From contig VLTH01000001.1 of the NCBI GenBank assembly GCA_008125075.1, positions 696,555 through 760,554 of the forward strand: a stretch of 64,000 nucleotides of DNA, read 5' to 3'. This DNA comes from Acetivibrio alkalicellulosi. GTDB taxonomy: Bacteria; Bacillota; Clostridia; Acetivibrionales; Acetivibrionaceae. The position numbers were made by a program, and so were the translations under genes. Below, in pieces: positions 1 through 7,926 of the stretch; position 1 is the stretch's first letter, and each line of letters starts with the position of its first letter. Under the pieces are notes generated by a model. The model saw only the letters and a list, made by a program, of their open reading frames with translations, made no database searches and had not been told where the DNA came from.

Positions 1-243
1 CCTAAGTCAGACGCATCTATAACAAGCGGAACTTGGTAAGCCCTACACATTCTACTTTATGTAGTAACGAAGCTGCAAAGCTGAGTGACGATGAGAGGGT
101 AAAGCATATAGGAGAAAGCAAACGCTTCCTAGTAACAGGGAAGATAATATCCACTGATATGACCTGAAAGGGTGCAGACTTCCGATTGGTCTTCAACACA
201 TAAAGAAATTTGATGATGGTAGAAACGAAAGGAGTGTGATGTT

Positions 244-1743
244 ATGAATGCATGTAGAAATACAATGTCGGCTCACACAACACTTACAGACTGGAAAAGC
301 ATAAATTGGTCCAAAATAACAGAGTATGTGAAGAAACTACGTCAAAGAATTTATCGTGCCGAACAACTGGGACAACACAGGAAAGTAAGGAAACTACAAC
401 GACTAATGATACTAAGTAAAAGCAATCTGTTATTGTCTATACGTAGGGTAACACAAATCAATAAAGGGAAGAGAACAGCAGGAATAGACGGATTAACGAT
501 ATCAAATGCTTGCGAGCGGGTAAATATATATAATGAAATGCTAGAAAAGAATGTTCAACTTCACAAACCAGAACCTGCTAAACGCATATATATAAAGAAA
601 AAGAATGGAAAAATGAGGCCGTTAGGGATTCCAACTATAATAGATAGAATATATCAAAACATAACCAAAAATGCGTTGGAACCTCAATGGGAAGCACGAT
701 TTGAAAGTTGTACATATGGTTTCAGACCTGGCAGAGGTACCCATGATGCTATAGAAAGTATATTCAACAAAATAAATAGCAACACTACCAAAAAGTGGGT
801 CTTCGAAGGTGATTTTCGAGCATGCTTTGATAATCTTAATCATGATTACATAAAACAACAAATAAAAAATTTCCCGGCCAAAAAGATAATAACAAGATGG
901 CTAGACGCAGGATATATAGACAATGAGACTTTTCACCCAACAGAATCTGGAACGCCACAAGGGTCAATAATTTCGCCATTACTTGCTAATATAGCATTAG
1001 ATGGAATGGAAGAAGCTATCGAAATAGAATACAGGACAGATGCTACTTATATTGGAACAATTAAAGAAAAGTGCAAGATAGGCTTAGTCAAATATGCTGA
1101 CGACTTTGTAATAGTGACCGAAACAAAAGAAAAAGCAGAGGAAATGTATATAAAATTAGATGGATACTTAAAGAAACGAGGATTAGAACTAAGCACTGAG
1201 AAAACAAAAATTACACATATAGAAGATGGATTTGACTTCCTCGGCTTTAACGTTCGGCAATACAAGAAACAATCTGCCAACAAATTATTAATAAAACCCA
1301 GCAAAGACAGCATCAAAAAGGCAAAAAAGAAGATAAAAGAAGTATTTGATAAGCTTAAAGGACAACCAATTAAAGTAGTTATTAATATATTAAATCCAAT
1401 TATCAGAGGTTATGCAAATTATTGGAAACATGTAGTATCGAAGAAGGTATTCACGCATATGGATAACTATATATGGAAAAAATTATATAAACATCTAAGG
1501 AGACTACACCCTAAGAAAAGCTGGAAATGGATTACCAATAGATACTTTAAGAAACCAATAGATGTTACTAGAAATGACAAGTGGATTCTAACATGTCCAA
1601 AAACTAACAAACAATTATTGAAAATGGCATGGACTAAAATCGAGAGATATATTATGATAAGATTCAAAAATAGTCCAGATGACCCACTCTTATCAGATTA
1701 TTGGGAAAAAAGAAAAAGGAAAAAACTAAAAAATGCTACTTAA
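244..1743 (+). CDS. ltrA: Group II intron-encoded reverse transcriptase/maturase
   Basis: This 499-residue protein catalyses target-primed reverse transcription and helps the intron RNA splice. The N-terminal RT domain starts near residue 60. The catalytic motif YADD is at residues 284-287, with PQGSIISPLLANI upstream. A maturase (X) domain follows with the typical LNPIIRGYANYWKH stretch near residue 385. The start is supported by an AAAGGAG ribosome site just upstream. The protein ends soon after DDPLLSDYWEKRKRKK. No HNH endonuclease motif (CxxC plus HH) is visible in this frame or in the next one, so it is an endonuclease-free type or has lost that domain. The reading frame is intact and could be active. 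Confidence 0.95.
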   Translation: MNACRNTMSAHTTLTDWKSINWSKITEYVKKLRQRIYRAEQLGQHRKVRKLQRLMILSKSNLLLSIRRVTQINKGKRTAGIDGLTISNACERVNIYNEMLEKNVQLHKPEPAKRIYIKKKNGKMRPLGIPTIIDRIYQNITKNALEPQWEARFESCTYGFRPGRGTHDAIESIFNKINSNTTKKWVFEGDFRACFDNLNHDYIKQQIKNFPAKKIITRWLDAGYIDNETFHPTESGTPQGSIISPLLANIALDGMEEAIEIEYRTDATYIGTIKEKCKIGLVKYADDFVIVTETKEKAEEMYIKLDGYLKKRGLELSTEKTKITHIEDGFDFLGFNVRQYKKQSANKLLIKPSKDSIKKAKKKIKEVFDKLKGQPIKVVINILNPIIRGYANYWKHVVSKKVFTHMDNYIWKKLYKHLRRLHPKKSWKWITNRYFKKPIDVTRNDKWILTCPKTNKQLLKMAWTKIERYIMIRFKNSPDDPLLSDYWEKRKRKKLKNAT

Positions 1744-1793
1744 TATTGGGAGAAATCAATAAAGCGACGCTGTGTTCGGATAAATGGAGGCTT

Positions 1794-1868
1794 GAGCCTT
1801 ATGTCCTGAAAGGGACACGTAGGGTTCTTAAGGGGGAAAGAGACCGCGAGGTCTCCTACCTACCTGAC
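1794..1868 (+). ncRNA. Group II intron domains V and VI
   Basis: Domain V spans 1794-1827. It starts GAGCC, closes with GGTTC, and carries a GAAA tetraloop in its middle, as the catalytic domain requires. Domain VI follows with the GAGACC-GCGA-GGTCTC hairpin and an unpaired A in the CTACC stretch that would act as branch point. The two together form the splicing core. Confidence 0.85.
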
Positions 1869-1951
1869 ATCACTTCAAAGGCTTACCTATGGCTATGGGC
1901 AGGGTTAAGGCGAAATTTTAAGTTTAAGCATAAAAAGGAATGGAGAACAAT

Positions 1952-2593
1952 ATGTCTAAAGTTAGTTTAGTTAAAACAGATGAAGGAATTAAGGAAGCGT
2001 TAAATAAGTCTCTTGAGTTAATTGGGGGAATCGATAACTTTATAAACCATGATGATGTTGTAATGTTAAAGCCAAACCTTAATGGCACAGAATGGGTAAC
2101 GAATATTGAACTTGTTGAGTCACTAATTCAGTTACTAATAGAATATGGTGTAAAAAAAATAATAATAGCAGAATCAACTTTTGGAAATGAAAAAATGACG
2201 GCAATGTGTTTTAAAAAAACAGGGTATTTAGAATTATCTAAAAAATATAATATTGAGTTAAGAAATCTTAATTCGTCAGAAATTTATGAATTAAAGGTAG
2301 ATAAACCATTAATTACTGATGTACTAAATGTTGCTAAAGACATTCTTGAAGCTGACAAAATCATAAATATTCCAATTATGAAGGTTCATTACGCAACTGG
2401 AATAACTCTATCAATGAAAAATCTTAAAGGATTACTTGTAAGAGAAGAAAAAAGACGATTTCATGAAGTTGGTTTAGATAAATGTATTATTGACTTAAAT
2501 AATAGTGTTAAACCTACTTTAAATATTGTTGATTGTACAACATGTATGGAAAAGATGGGTCCTCCAGCGACGCAGAACAACACATATACATAA
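1952..2593 (+). pseudogene. DUF362 protein, C-terminally truncated
   Basis: The frame encodes about 213 residues of a DUF362 protein, a family of uncharacterised or iron-sulfur-associated proteins usually 300 residues or longer. Family features seen are VVMLKPNLNG near the N-terminus, INIPIMKVHYATGITLSMKN in the middle, and NIVDCTTCMEKMGP near residue 200. Just after this last motif the match stops and the sequence runs into a GC-rich repeat, so the C-terminal third is missing. I prefer ATG 1952 over the upstream ATG at 1940, because an AAGGAATGGAG ribosome site ends at 1944. The group II intron lies directly upstream. The stump is probably not functional. Confidence 0.75.
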
Positions 2594-2645
2594 AGGGCAA
2601 AGCATGAAGCATGACGTTGTAGAAGGGCATGAGGTCATCCTGCCC
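2589..2645 (+). repeat. Partial copy of dispersed GC-rich structured repeat
   Basis: The stretch carries CATAAAGGGCA at 2589 and GGGCATGAGGTCATCCTGCCC-like hairpin sequence at 2625-2645. Both pieces recur in the same order in the copies at 3292-3378 (other strand) and 6165-6252. It lacks the central long stem of those copies. It sits where the DUF362 reading frame breaks off. Confidence 0.5.
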
Positions 2646-2797
2646 AAATCCATTCGTTGGGGGAGTAACACTGCCAAGTAGAATGGCTCTGCGGGTTCAA
2701 CTTATGGACTTTGCAAATGTACACGTTATTGGAAATTTGACGCTAAATCTAAAGTTGTCCTATGTAGAAATGTTAAGAAAAGTAAAAAAAGCTTATA

Positions 2798-3208
2798 TTA
2801 TTTATTTTTGAGGAGGAAAGGTATTTTTATTTTATTAGTATGCTTGATAGTAATATGCTTTATTACATCAGCATGTCTTTCAAGTATTTTAAGCATTTCA
2901 TCAGTTATGTTTTCCAAAACATAGTTATATCTTTTTAGCTTATCAACCTCATTAAAACTTATAAATCCAGTGGATACATTTAACTCTTTTAATAAATATT
3001 TTTTTCTTTATTTTCGAATATTTGCAATGTTGTCAATATCATTCTCAAGCCTCGCTAATTCCTTTTGATCAAGTCCTAAATTTACATATTTCTTAAATAT
3101 CTTCAATATGTCAACATGGTATGTATTTCGTGGATTAAACCTTATTGACACAAAAACTGATTGGTATGCTTTCATAAAATGATATATACTGTTTAAATCC
3201 ACAGACAA
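2798..3208 (-). pseudogene. Small gene with an in-frame stop, unknown function
   Basis: On the minus strand a single frame runs for 137 codons from a TTG at 3208 to a TAA at 2798-2800, broken only by an in-frame TAA at 3008-3010. The first part reads NSIYHFMKAYQSVFVSIRFN and the part after the stop reads NVSTGFISFNEVDKLKRYNY. No shift of frame is needed to join them, which suggests a single recent nonsense change. GAAAGG upstream is a fair ribosome site; a GTG six bases further in would be better spaced. I do not recognise the family. The product is hydrophilic and likely cytoplasmic. Confidence 0.5.
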
Positions 3209-3244
3209 TCAACCTTTCAAAAAATCTACAAAGACTCTCCCTTA

Positions 3245-3270
3245 AAAATCCGCCATGGATGGCGGATTTT
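3245..3270 (-). terminator. Hairpin terminator
   Basis: A perfect 10-bp stem (AAAATCCGCC / GGCGGATTTT) with a 6-nt loop. On the minus strand it ends in TTTTT and lies 160 bases past the stop of the minus-strand gene at 3434-3928, so it may end that transcript. It could work in both directions. Confidence 0.6.
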
Positions 3271-3291
3271 GCTGTATGGCATGTATCGTAT

Positions 3292-3378
3292 TGTATCTGC
3301 GGTGGCTTTCCGCCTTAGATAGCTCCTATCTTAGGTGGAAAGCTGCGAGCAGACTGACCCGTGACTATGCCCTTTATG
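3292..3378 (-). repeat. Dispersed structured repeat, copy B
   Basis: This 87-base stretch, read on the minus strand, matches 6165-6252 over its whole length with scattered differences. The centre is a hairpin with a 10-bp inner stem (CCTAAGATAG / CTATCTAAGG, one A-A mismatch) and a GAG loop. An outer stem (GCTTTCCA / CGGAAAGC) flanks it. Outer-stem bases differ from copy A on both sides while pairing is kept. It lies between two minus-strand small genes. Confidence 0.7.
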
Positions 3379-3433
3379 CAGATATGTTGATATGTAAAGT
3401 GTATGTGCCCCACGGTAGCTATTCTAAATAAAA

Positions 3434-3928
3434 CTAATTTGTTTCAACATCTATAAAATCTAAAATGCCTTTGTCTTGCTCTGATAAATAATAAATACCT
3501 GTATTATTATCTGATCTGTTATCAAATCTCCACCATAACCAATGGAAAACTGATTTATTTCTCACATTCCCCTTATCTTCTGTCACTAAAATTCTTCCAC
3601 CATTATCAATATAGTAACTTTCCTTTCCTGAACTGTATTCTAAATAATATTTTGCATTCTGCACTTTTTCAAGCCACTCTTCTCTTGTTACTCTTTTTAG
3701 GGTTTTAAACTCTATTTGTTGAAAAAGTTCATTCTTAAAATTACTACTATTTATTTTTATCTCTCTTCTATTGGAATTTTCATAAACCTTTAGCTGTTCA
3801 TCTAATTCTAATATTACAGTATTTACAACTGAGTTTGCTACACTTTTTGATATTTGATTAACCTGTAAAATAACTATAATAGTTGATAAAAATAATATTG
3901 ATATGATAGCTATTATTATTTTCTTCAT
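3434..3928 (-). CDS. Small membrane-anchored or secreted protein, unknown function
   Basis: This 164-residue protein starts MKKIIIAIISILFLSTIIVI, a strong signal peptide or single N-terminal membrane anchor with no lipobox cysteine. The rest is charged and predicted extracytoplasmic. It contains a helix-like stretch (residues 40-70) and an unusual FHWLWWRFDNRSDNN segment near residue 130. The ribosome site GGGGGTG is well placed upstream of ATG 3928. Downstream come a structured repeat and a hairpin terminator. I do not recognise the family. Two other small secreted proteins (5077-5778, 6323-6934) share this region and its style, so these may be cargo of a mobile or fast-changing locus. Confidence 0.65.
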   Translation of the reverse strand: MKKIIIAIISILFLSTIIVILQVNQISKSVANSVVNTVILELDEQLKVYENSNRREIKINSSNFKNELFQQIEFKTLKRVTREEWLEKVQNAKYYLEYSSGKESYYIDNGGRILVTEDKGNVRNKSVFHWLWWRFDNRSDNNTGIYYLSEQDKGILDFIDVETN

Positions 3929-3989
3929 AACACACCCCCGTTTTTTATTTTTCTTAAAAGATATACCCTAATATAATTACACACACATT

Positions 3990-4192
3990 TTATACATCGT
4001 CCTCGCATTGAAGAAGCCTTTGAGTCCTAGTGCTTGCACTTGGCGAAAAGATTTAGGTGTAGCGTAGCGAAACCTTCAATGGATTGTTATGTAAAGTCGC
4101 GCACCCCTAGTCTCAGAGGAGTACAGGACGTCCGAACCTTAAAAAATCACTCAAATAATATTGCCAAATACCTCTTTGTTTTCTCATCTACA
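3990..4192. other. GC-rich noncoding stretch
   Basis: This stretch is more GC-rich than its surroundings and has short hairpins such as GTGCTTGCAC and CCTAGTCTCAGAGGAGTACAGG. It resembles the other junction sequences here in composition, but I could not align it to them. A short frame across it has no ribosome site and no recognisable protein. Confidence 0.35.
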
Positions 4193-4604
4193 TTAACAAA
4201 ATTCAAGCTTACATTGACCATCAGAATCATTACAATAAAGAAGTAGGTTTTTTCCTGAGTAGAATTTAATAGTTAATAAAATGCTAGAATGCCCAAATAT
4301 TTTATTGTCTAATTGCACTTTTGCCATGCAAATAACTTCATTATTTATCCAATTGTAGTCATTGCAAATTACATCGTCATCTACAAATCTTCAATGGATA
4401 AATATTCTTTATAATGATCTATTCCGCAATACCAACCATCAATAAATATTCTATACCAATCTGAATTATTGTTTGCACCTAACCAAATTAAGATTACTTC
4501 ATCATCATTTTCCAAAGATATTATTGCTTTAAGTTTACTAACTTTTATACCTGTTATCTCATTTACAACCCCTTCATAATCCTGAAATATCCTATTAACG
4601 TAAC
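4193..4604 (-). pseudogene. Frameshifted remnant, unknown protein
   Basis: Two minus-strand frames join into one plausible protein if a shift near 4388 is allowed. The upstream part includes NDDEVILIWLGANNNSDWYR and IDGWYCGIDHYKEYLSIED. The downstream part reads VDDDVICNDYNWINNEVICM and ends in KLEFC before a stop at 4193-4195. Both halves are rich in Asp, Asn, Trp and Tyr, as in one continuous domain. No start codon with a ribosome site is clear near 4604. I do not recognise the family. The frame change makes it a pseudogene unless it is a sequencing error. Confidence 0.45.
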
Positions 4605-4676
4605 AATTCCTTCAAAGCCTAACCCTATCAAATCCAAGCCGCGGATGGCGCGGCAAGCGTGTGGTTGCGTATCTGA

Positions 4677-5010
4677 TGTACGGACACCTAATATCAATAT
4701 TTTATCATAAAATGCAGGAGATGATAAGCGGAAGTAAAAAAAGGAATAGAAAAACCACCCTTAAATGATGTAAAATTGTTTTCGGTAAAAAAACAAACAA
4801 AAATTGAAGGGTGGTTAATATGACTTATAACAATGAATATATTACTACAAAACTAAGGGAAACGCTAGGTAAAATGACTATTTTGCCTCTAGGTAGATTA
4901 TACCAAATACGCTGTTTTTTAATATTTGAACTAGATGAAAATAAATTATATAATTATATTAACCAAATTATATGTAACTTTTAAAAATATTCTAATTAGG
5001 TGTCTGTACG
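4677..5010. mobile_element. MITE-like element with terminal inverted repeats
   Basis: The ends are TGTACGGACACCTAAT (4677-4692) and ATTAGGTGTCTGTACG (4995-5010), inverted and alike at 15 of 16 aligned positions. Inside is a second, perfect inverted pair, AACCACCCTT (4753) and AAGGGTGGTT (4807), followed by a 54-codon frame. The 334-bp size and the lack of a full transposase fit a non-autonomous element or an internally deleted insertion sequence. No clear target duplication is seen. Its right end lies about 65 bases upstream of the next gene. Confidence 0.55.
4820..4984 (+). CDS. Short frame inside the MITE-like element
   Basis: A 54-codon frame starts MTYNNEYITTKLRETLGKM behind an AGGGTGG ribosome site. 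It could be the N-terminal remnant of the transposase of the parent element, but it is too short to assign. The ribosome site lies inside the right arm of the inner inverted repeat, which could mask it in the mRNA. Confidence 0.3.
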   Translation: MTYNNEYITTKLRETLGKMTILPLGRLYQIRCFLIFELDENKLYNYINQIICNF

Positions 5011-5076
5011 ACAGAGAGTCATACATACAGTATAAGCGGTTTGCAACTAATATAAAATATACGAGGGAGGAGAAGT

Positions 5077-5778
5077 ATGAAGAAAAATTATATATTAATA
5101 ATTGTATTGTTGCTTTTGTGTTTACTATTAACTAGTTATACAGGAACTCAAAATGATGAATTTAATAATAAAACTTCAGAACTAGAGTCACAAGAGCTTG
5201 AAAAGATAAAAACATTATACGAAAAATTTAAATTAGAGAATGAAGGACTCAGATTAGATTATTCAAAAATTAAAGAAGAGTTATTAGATGCAGATATAAA
5301 AATTAGAAGAATGGAGGAAATCATAACTAACAGAGATAAAAGGGATATCCGTATTGTTGGATGTTCTGATAAAGTATTAAAATATGTGTATGAAGAGGAT
5401 GAATTTGAAGCTTCTTTAATTAAAACTATTATTGGTTATAATCCTGACAAATTATTAGAGAAAGAAGAAGTTGATGTTATTGATTATCGTGATGATAGCG
5501 GGTTAGTAGTTAAATTGAAAATATTTGGAAGTCTATATGATTTTGAAATTGTTAAGCGTGGATGGGATGAAAAGACTCAAGCTACTTATGATGCAGAAAT
5601 AATATGCAAACTTGAAGAAGTAAGAAATAAGGATATATTATTTAATTCAATTCTTCCTTGTGGATTTTCTACACATGAAATAAGATGGATAGATAAGAAT
5701 GGAAATCAGCACTCCTATTATGTTATATTTGAAGGATATGGTTTTTCAGGAACAATAATATGGGATAATAATTATTGA
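5077..5778 (+). CDS. Secreted protein with coiled coil, unknown function
   Basis: This 233-residue protein starts MKKNYILIIVLLLLCLLLTS, a signal peptide whose CLLLTSYTG stretch is not a clean lipobox. Residues 30-95 are rich in Glu, Lys and Leu with heptad spacing (SQELEKIKTLYEKFKLENEG), suggesting a coiled coil. The C-terminal 130 residues look like a compact beta-rich domain ending in FEGYGFSGTIIWDNNY. Ribosome site GGGAGGAG lies 5 bases before the ATG. The MITE-like element ends just upstream and may supply its promoter. No family recognised; it probably acts at the cell surface. Confidence 0.65.
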   Translation: MKKNYILIIVLLLLCLLLTSYTGTQNDEFNNKTSELESQELEKIKTLYEKFKLENEGLRLDYSKIKEELLDADIKIRRMEEIITNRDKRDIRIVGCSDKVLKYVYEEDEFEASLIKTIIGYNPDKLLEKEEVDVIDYRDDSGLVVKLKIFGSLYDFEIVKRGWDEKTQATYDAEIICKLEEVRNKDILFNSILPCGFSTHEIRWIDKNGNQHSYYVIFEGYGFSGTIIWDNNY

Positions 5779-5822
5779 TAAAACATATTTATTTGAAAAG
5801 GAATCTAGGCAATAAGAATATA

Positions 5823-6007
5823 TTATAAATTGTAATAAATGTTGCTAAGTTTTTTAATTTTTATGGCATGATGTAAAAAATCTCTTACATGATCATAATC
5901 CATTTCACTAAATGGAAGATTAAAATGATTTGTAAAATGCCTTAAGTGCATTAGGTATTTTTTTTAGTTGAAATTGCAAATTCTCTAAGTTCCATTTCTT
6001 GTTTCAT
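5823..6007 (-). pseudogene. Tyrosine recombinase N-terminal remnant
   Basis: On the minus strand the ATG at 6005-6007 starts MKQEMELREFAISTKK, and after a one-base shift in a run of T near 5960 the next frame reads KYLMHLRHFTNHFNLPFSEM and DHVRDFLHHAIKIKKLS. This is the pattern of the N-terminal SAM-like, core-binding domain of tyrosine integrases: a helix, Tyr-Leu-x-x-Leu-Arg-x-Phe, then an E-M-D...D-V-R-x-F-L segment. The catalytic domain is absent. It is a dead fragment that shows a site-specific recombinase once lay here. Confidence 0.55.
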
Positions 6008-6164
6008 TTTTTAAATGCTTTATTATTTGTCATAATATACTATAATAGACACTCTCTTTAAAAAATATTTGATTTAATTTTAAAGGAAAGTATAGTATAA
6101 TTGTTATATATTTTACTCGAGATTAAAACAAACAACAGCCACCGCGTAAGCGGTTTAGTTCAAC

Positions 6165-6252
6165 CATAAAGGGCATGCTCACGTGTCATCCTGCCCACAG
6201 CTTTGTGCCTAAGATAGGAGCTATCTAAGGCATAAAGCCGACGCAGATACAA
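6165..6252 (+). repeat. Dispersed structured repeat, copy A
   Basis: This copy has a GGGCA...TGCCC hairpin at 6171-6196. A long stem follows: GCTTTGTG (6200-6207) with CATAAAGC (6231-6238), and CCTAAGATAG (6208-6217) with CTATCTAAGG (6221-6230), closed by a GAG loop. It matches 3292-3378 of the minus strand and partly 2589-2645. It lies 70 bases upstream of a lipoprotein gene and on the same strand, so it could be part of the leader RNA. Confidence 0.7.
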
Positions 6253-6322
6253 AAGGCTAGAGTGACATCCACTTGGTTTTAGAACAAGTCGATGTAGTCT
6301 GTTTTTAAGAGGAGAGGATTGT

Positions 6323-6934
6323 ATGAAACTAAGGCTAAGAAGAACATTATATGTATTAACTGTTTTGGCTTGTTTAATTTTTAGTGGATGTAGTAATGAA
6401 TTTTCGAGTGGAGAAAACAATAATAATTCTGATGTTAAACTCAGTTATCTAAGTGAAGTCAAAGATTTTGAGAGTCCAGATTTTAATAAGATTGAAAAAA
6501 GTTTATCTAATAGGTTTAATTTTATACTAGGGTTTGGAGTTTACTCTAGAAATATATTAAACACTTTTGATAAAACCTTTACTAATGACTTGGTTAATGG
6601 ACTTTATTCAATTAATTTTACCTTATCCGATGAAGAAATGAAGTTGATTGAAAAAAAGTTTAGAGATATTGATATATTAAGTTATGCTGATGACTTTGCA
6701 CCTATTTCTATAAATCCATTGAATAATACTACGACGTATATAACTCCCCATAATACATACTATTTAAGGATAGAACTTGATGGTAAACTAAAGGAAATAA
6801 TTTGGGAAAACAGCAATCTGTCAAAGGAAGAAAGTGCTATAGTCTTAAGAAATCTGATAAAAAAAATTGAACAGATGATTTATCAACGAGATGAGTATAA
6901 AAAAATGCCAGTGCCAAAGAATGGATATAATTAA
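6323..6934 (+). CDS. Lipoprotein, unknown function
   Basis: This 203-residue protein has a type II signal peptide: MKLRLRRTLYVLTVLACLIF followed by the lipobox SGC, with Cys at residue 23 as the likely lipidated site. A low-complexity Asn/Ser linker follows, then a mixed alpha/beta domain of about 165 residues with the segment LYSINFTLSDEEMKLIEKKF. The ribosome site AGAGGAGAG is close to the ATG. The protein would be anchored to the outer face of the membrane. The family is not recognised. A structured repeat lies in the putative leader. It is the third small exported protein in this accessory stretch. Confidence 0.7.
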   Translation: MKLRLRRTLYVLTVLACLIFSGCSNEFSSGENNNNSDVKLSYLSEVKDFESPDFNKIEKSLSNRFNFILGFGVYSRNILNTFDKTFTNDLVNGLYSINFTLSDEEMKLIEKKFRDIDILSYADDFAPISINPLNNTTTYITPHNTYYLRIELDGKLKEIIWENSNLSKEESAIVLRNLIKKIEQMIYQRDEYKKMPVPKNGYN

Positions 6935-7105
6935 GAAGGGCTCTGTAAGTTCGATTCATCGACGCCGCAAATGGCAAGCGTTCTCTGAAATCCTTATGGA
7001 ACTATATGCTAACTTTAAGTGATTGATTAAAATGAGTTTGGTGTTTATCAGTTTTATAAAGCGAATTAAAGATAACTTATATAATGCATAGGAGGTAGAT
7101 TTTAA

Positions 7106-7366
7106 ATGGATATGATATTGAGCGAAGCAATTAGAATAGCGAAACTTGCTGGAACAAAAATTAAAGAACTACGAGAAACAAAACAATACAGTGAATCTGT
7201 AAAAGATGGATATGAACTTGTTACTACCGCAGATTTAGTTTCAAATGATGTCATTAAAGCAGAGATTAATAAGATATTTAGTAATCATGAGATTCTATCT
7301 GAAGAAGATAATGGGATTAAAAATCAATCTTTAAATCAGCCTACATGGATTATTGACCCTATTGAT
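7106..7366 (+). pseudogene. Inositol monophosphatase family, N-terminal stump
   Basis: The first 87 residues match the N-terminus of inositol-1-monophosphatase/CysQ-type phosphatases: AIRIAKLAGTKIKEL, then VTTADLVSNDVIKAEI, the metal-binding Glu pair in HEILSEEDNG, and WIIDPID. The family motif continues DPIDGT, but the gene is cut exactly after DPID. There the inverted repeat of an IS3-family element begins and brings a stop 18 bases later. AGGAGG lies 8 bases before the ATG, so the gene was once expressed. No matching C-terminal half is found beyond the insertion sequence. Confidence 0.8.
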
Positions 7367-7443
7367 CCCCCTGTGTTAAAATAGTTGTCGTAAGGTAAAA
7401 AATGTGTTAAGCTCAATAAAGAGATAAAAAGGAGACGACGACT

Positions 7444-7926
7444 ATGCCTAAAAATAACAAAACATATTCTAAAGAGCAAAGAGAAGCGATTTTGGCTAAA
7501 ATATTACCACCTAATAACATGCCATTATCAGAAGTTGCAAATGAAACAGGTATACCCACAAGTACTTTGAGTACTTGGAAAGCAAAAGAATTAAATAAAA
7601 ACAATAAAAAGATAAATAAATCAAAAGACAAGTTCCTGATTGTTGTAGAAACTTATACACTGTCTGAATATGAATTAAATGAGTATTGTAGAAAAAATGG
7701 TCTATATGCACAAGAAGTTAAAATGTGGCAAAAGTGTTTTGCATCTGCTCTAGATAAAGAACCAGAGCCAGTTAAAGAAATAAAGGAAGAACTACTCAAG
7801 GAAAAGAAAAAAGTTAAAACTCTTGAAAAGGAGATAAACAGAAAGGATAAAGCATTAGCTGAAGCAGCAGCTTTGTTGGTACTCAAAAAAAAGTTACAAG
7901 CGTTCCGGGGGGAAGAGGAAGATTAA
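7444..7926 (+). CDS. IS3-family transposase OrfA
   Basis: This 160-residue protein has an N-terminal helix-turn-helix that binds the insertion-sequence ends: YSKEQREAILAKI, then LSEVANETGIPTSTLSTWKA. Residues 105-150 are charged and helical and probably form a leucine-zipper-like coiled coil for multimerisation (LLKEKKKVKTLEKEINRKDK). Ribosome site GGAG lies 10 bases before the ATG. The C-terminal end overlaps the orfB frame, and the slippery site at 7887-7893 allows a -1 shift to make the full transposase. Alone, OrfA of this family usually acts as a repressor or accessory protein. Confidence 0.9.
   Translation: MPKNNKTYSKEQREAILAKILPPNNMPLSEVANETGIPTSTLSTWKAKELNKNNKKINKSKDKFLIVVETYTLSEYELNEYCRKNGLYAQEVKMWQKCFASALDKEPEPVKEIKEELLKEKKKVKTLEKEINRKDKALAEAAALLVLKKKLQAFRGEEED

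Larger units (their letters stand above)
1..1868 (+). mobile_element. Group II intron, 5' end outside the window
   Basis: The intron RNA surrounds a maturase/reverse transcriptase gene at 244-1743. The 3' end is recognisable: a 34-nt domain V at 1794-1827, then a domain VI hairpin with stem GAGACC/GGTCTC and a likely bulged branch-point A. The intron probably ends at AC, position 1868. The GUGYG 5' end is not in the window, so the element is cut by the window edge. The first 240 bases are high in structure and code for nothing. The 3' exon starts about 80 bases before a truncated DUF362 gene. The 3' boundary is inferred from fold rules and may be off by a few bases. Confidence 0.85.

Noticed and set aside
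1701-1970. 89-codon plus-strand frame after the maturase
   Set aside because: It runs through group II intron domains V and VI and has no ribosome site or protein signature.
2629-2811. 60-codon plus-strand frame
   Set aside because: It crosses GC-rich repeat DNA and lies opposite a better minus-strand coding frame; no ribosome site.
4034-4246. 70-codon plus-strand frame
   Set aside because: No ribosome site, composition of folded noncoding DNA, and its end overlaps the minus-strand pseudogene.
4935-5135. 66-codon plus-strand frame
   Set aside because: It crosses the right end of the MITE-like element and overlaps the better supported start of the secreted protein gene in another frame.
6120-6310. 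Integron attC site
   Set aside because: The folded junction has inverted arms, but I found no paired R boxes of the GTTRRRY/RYYYAAC type in the right place.
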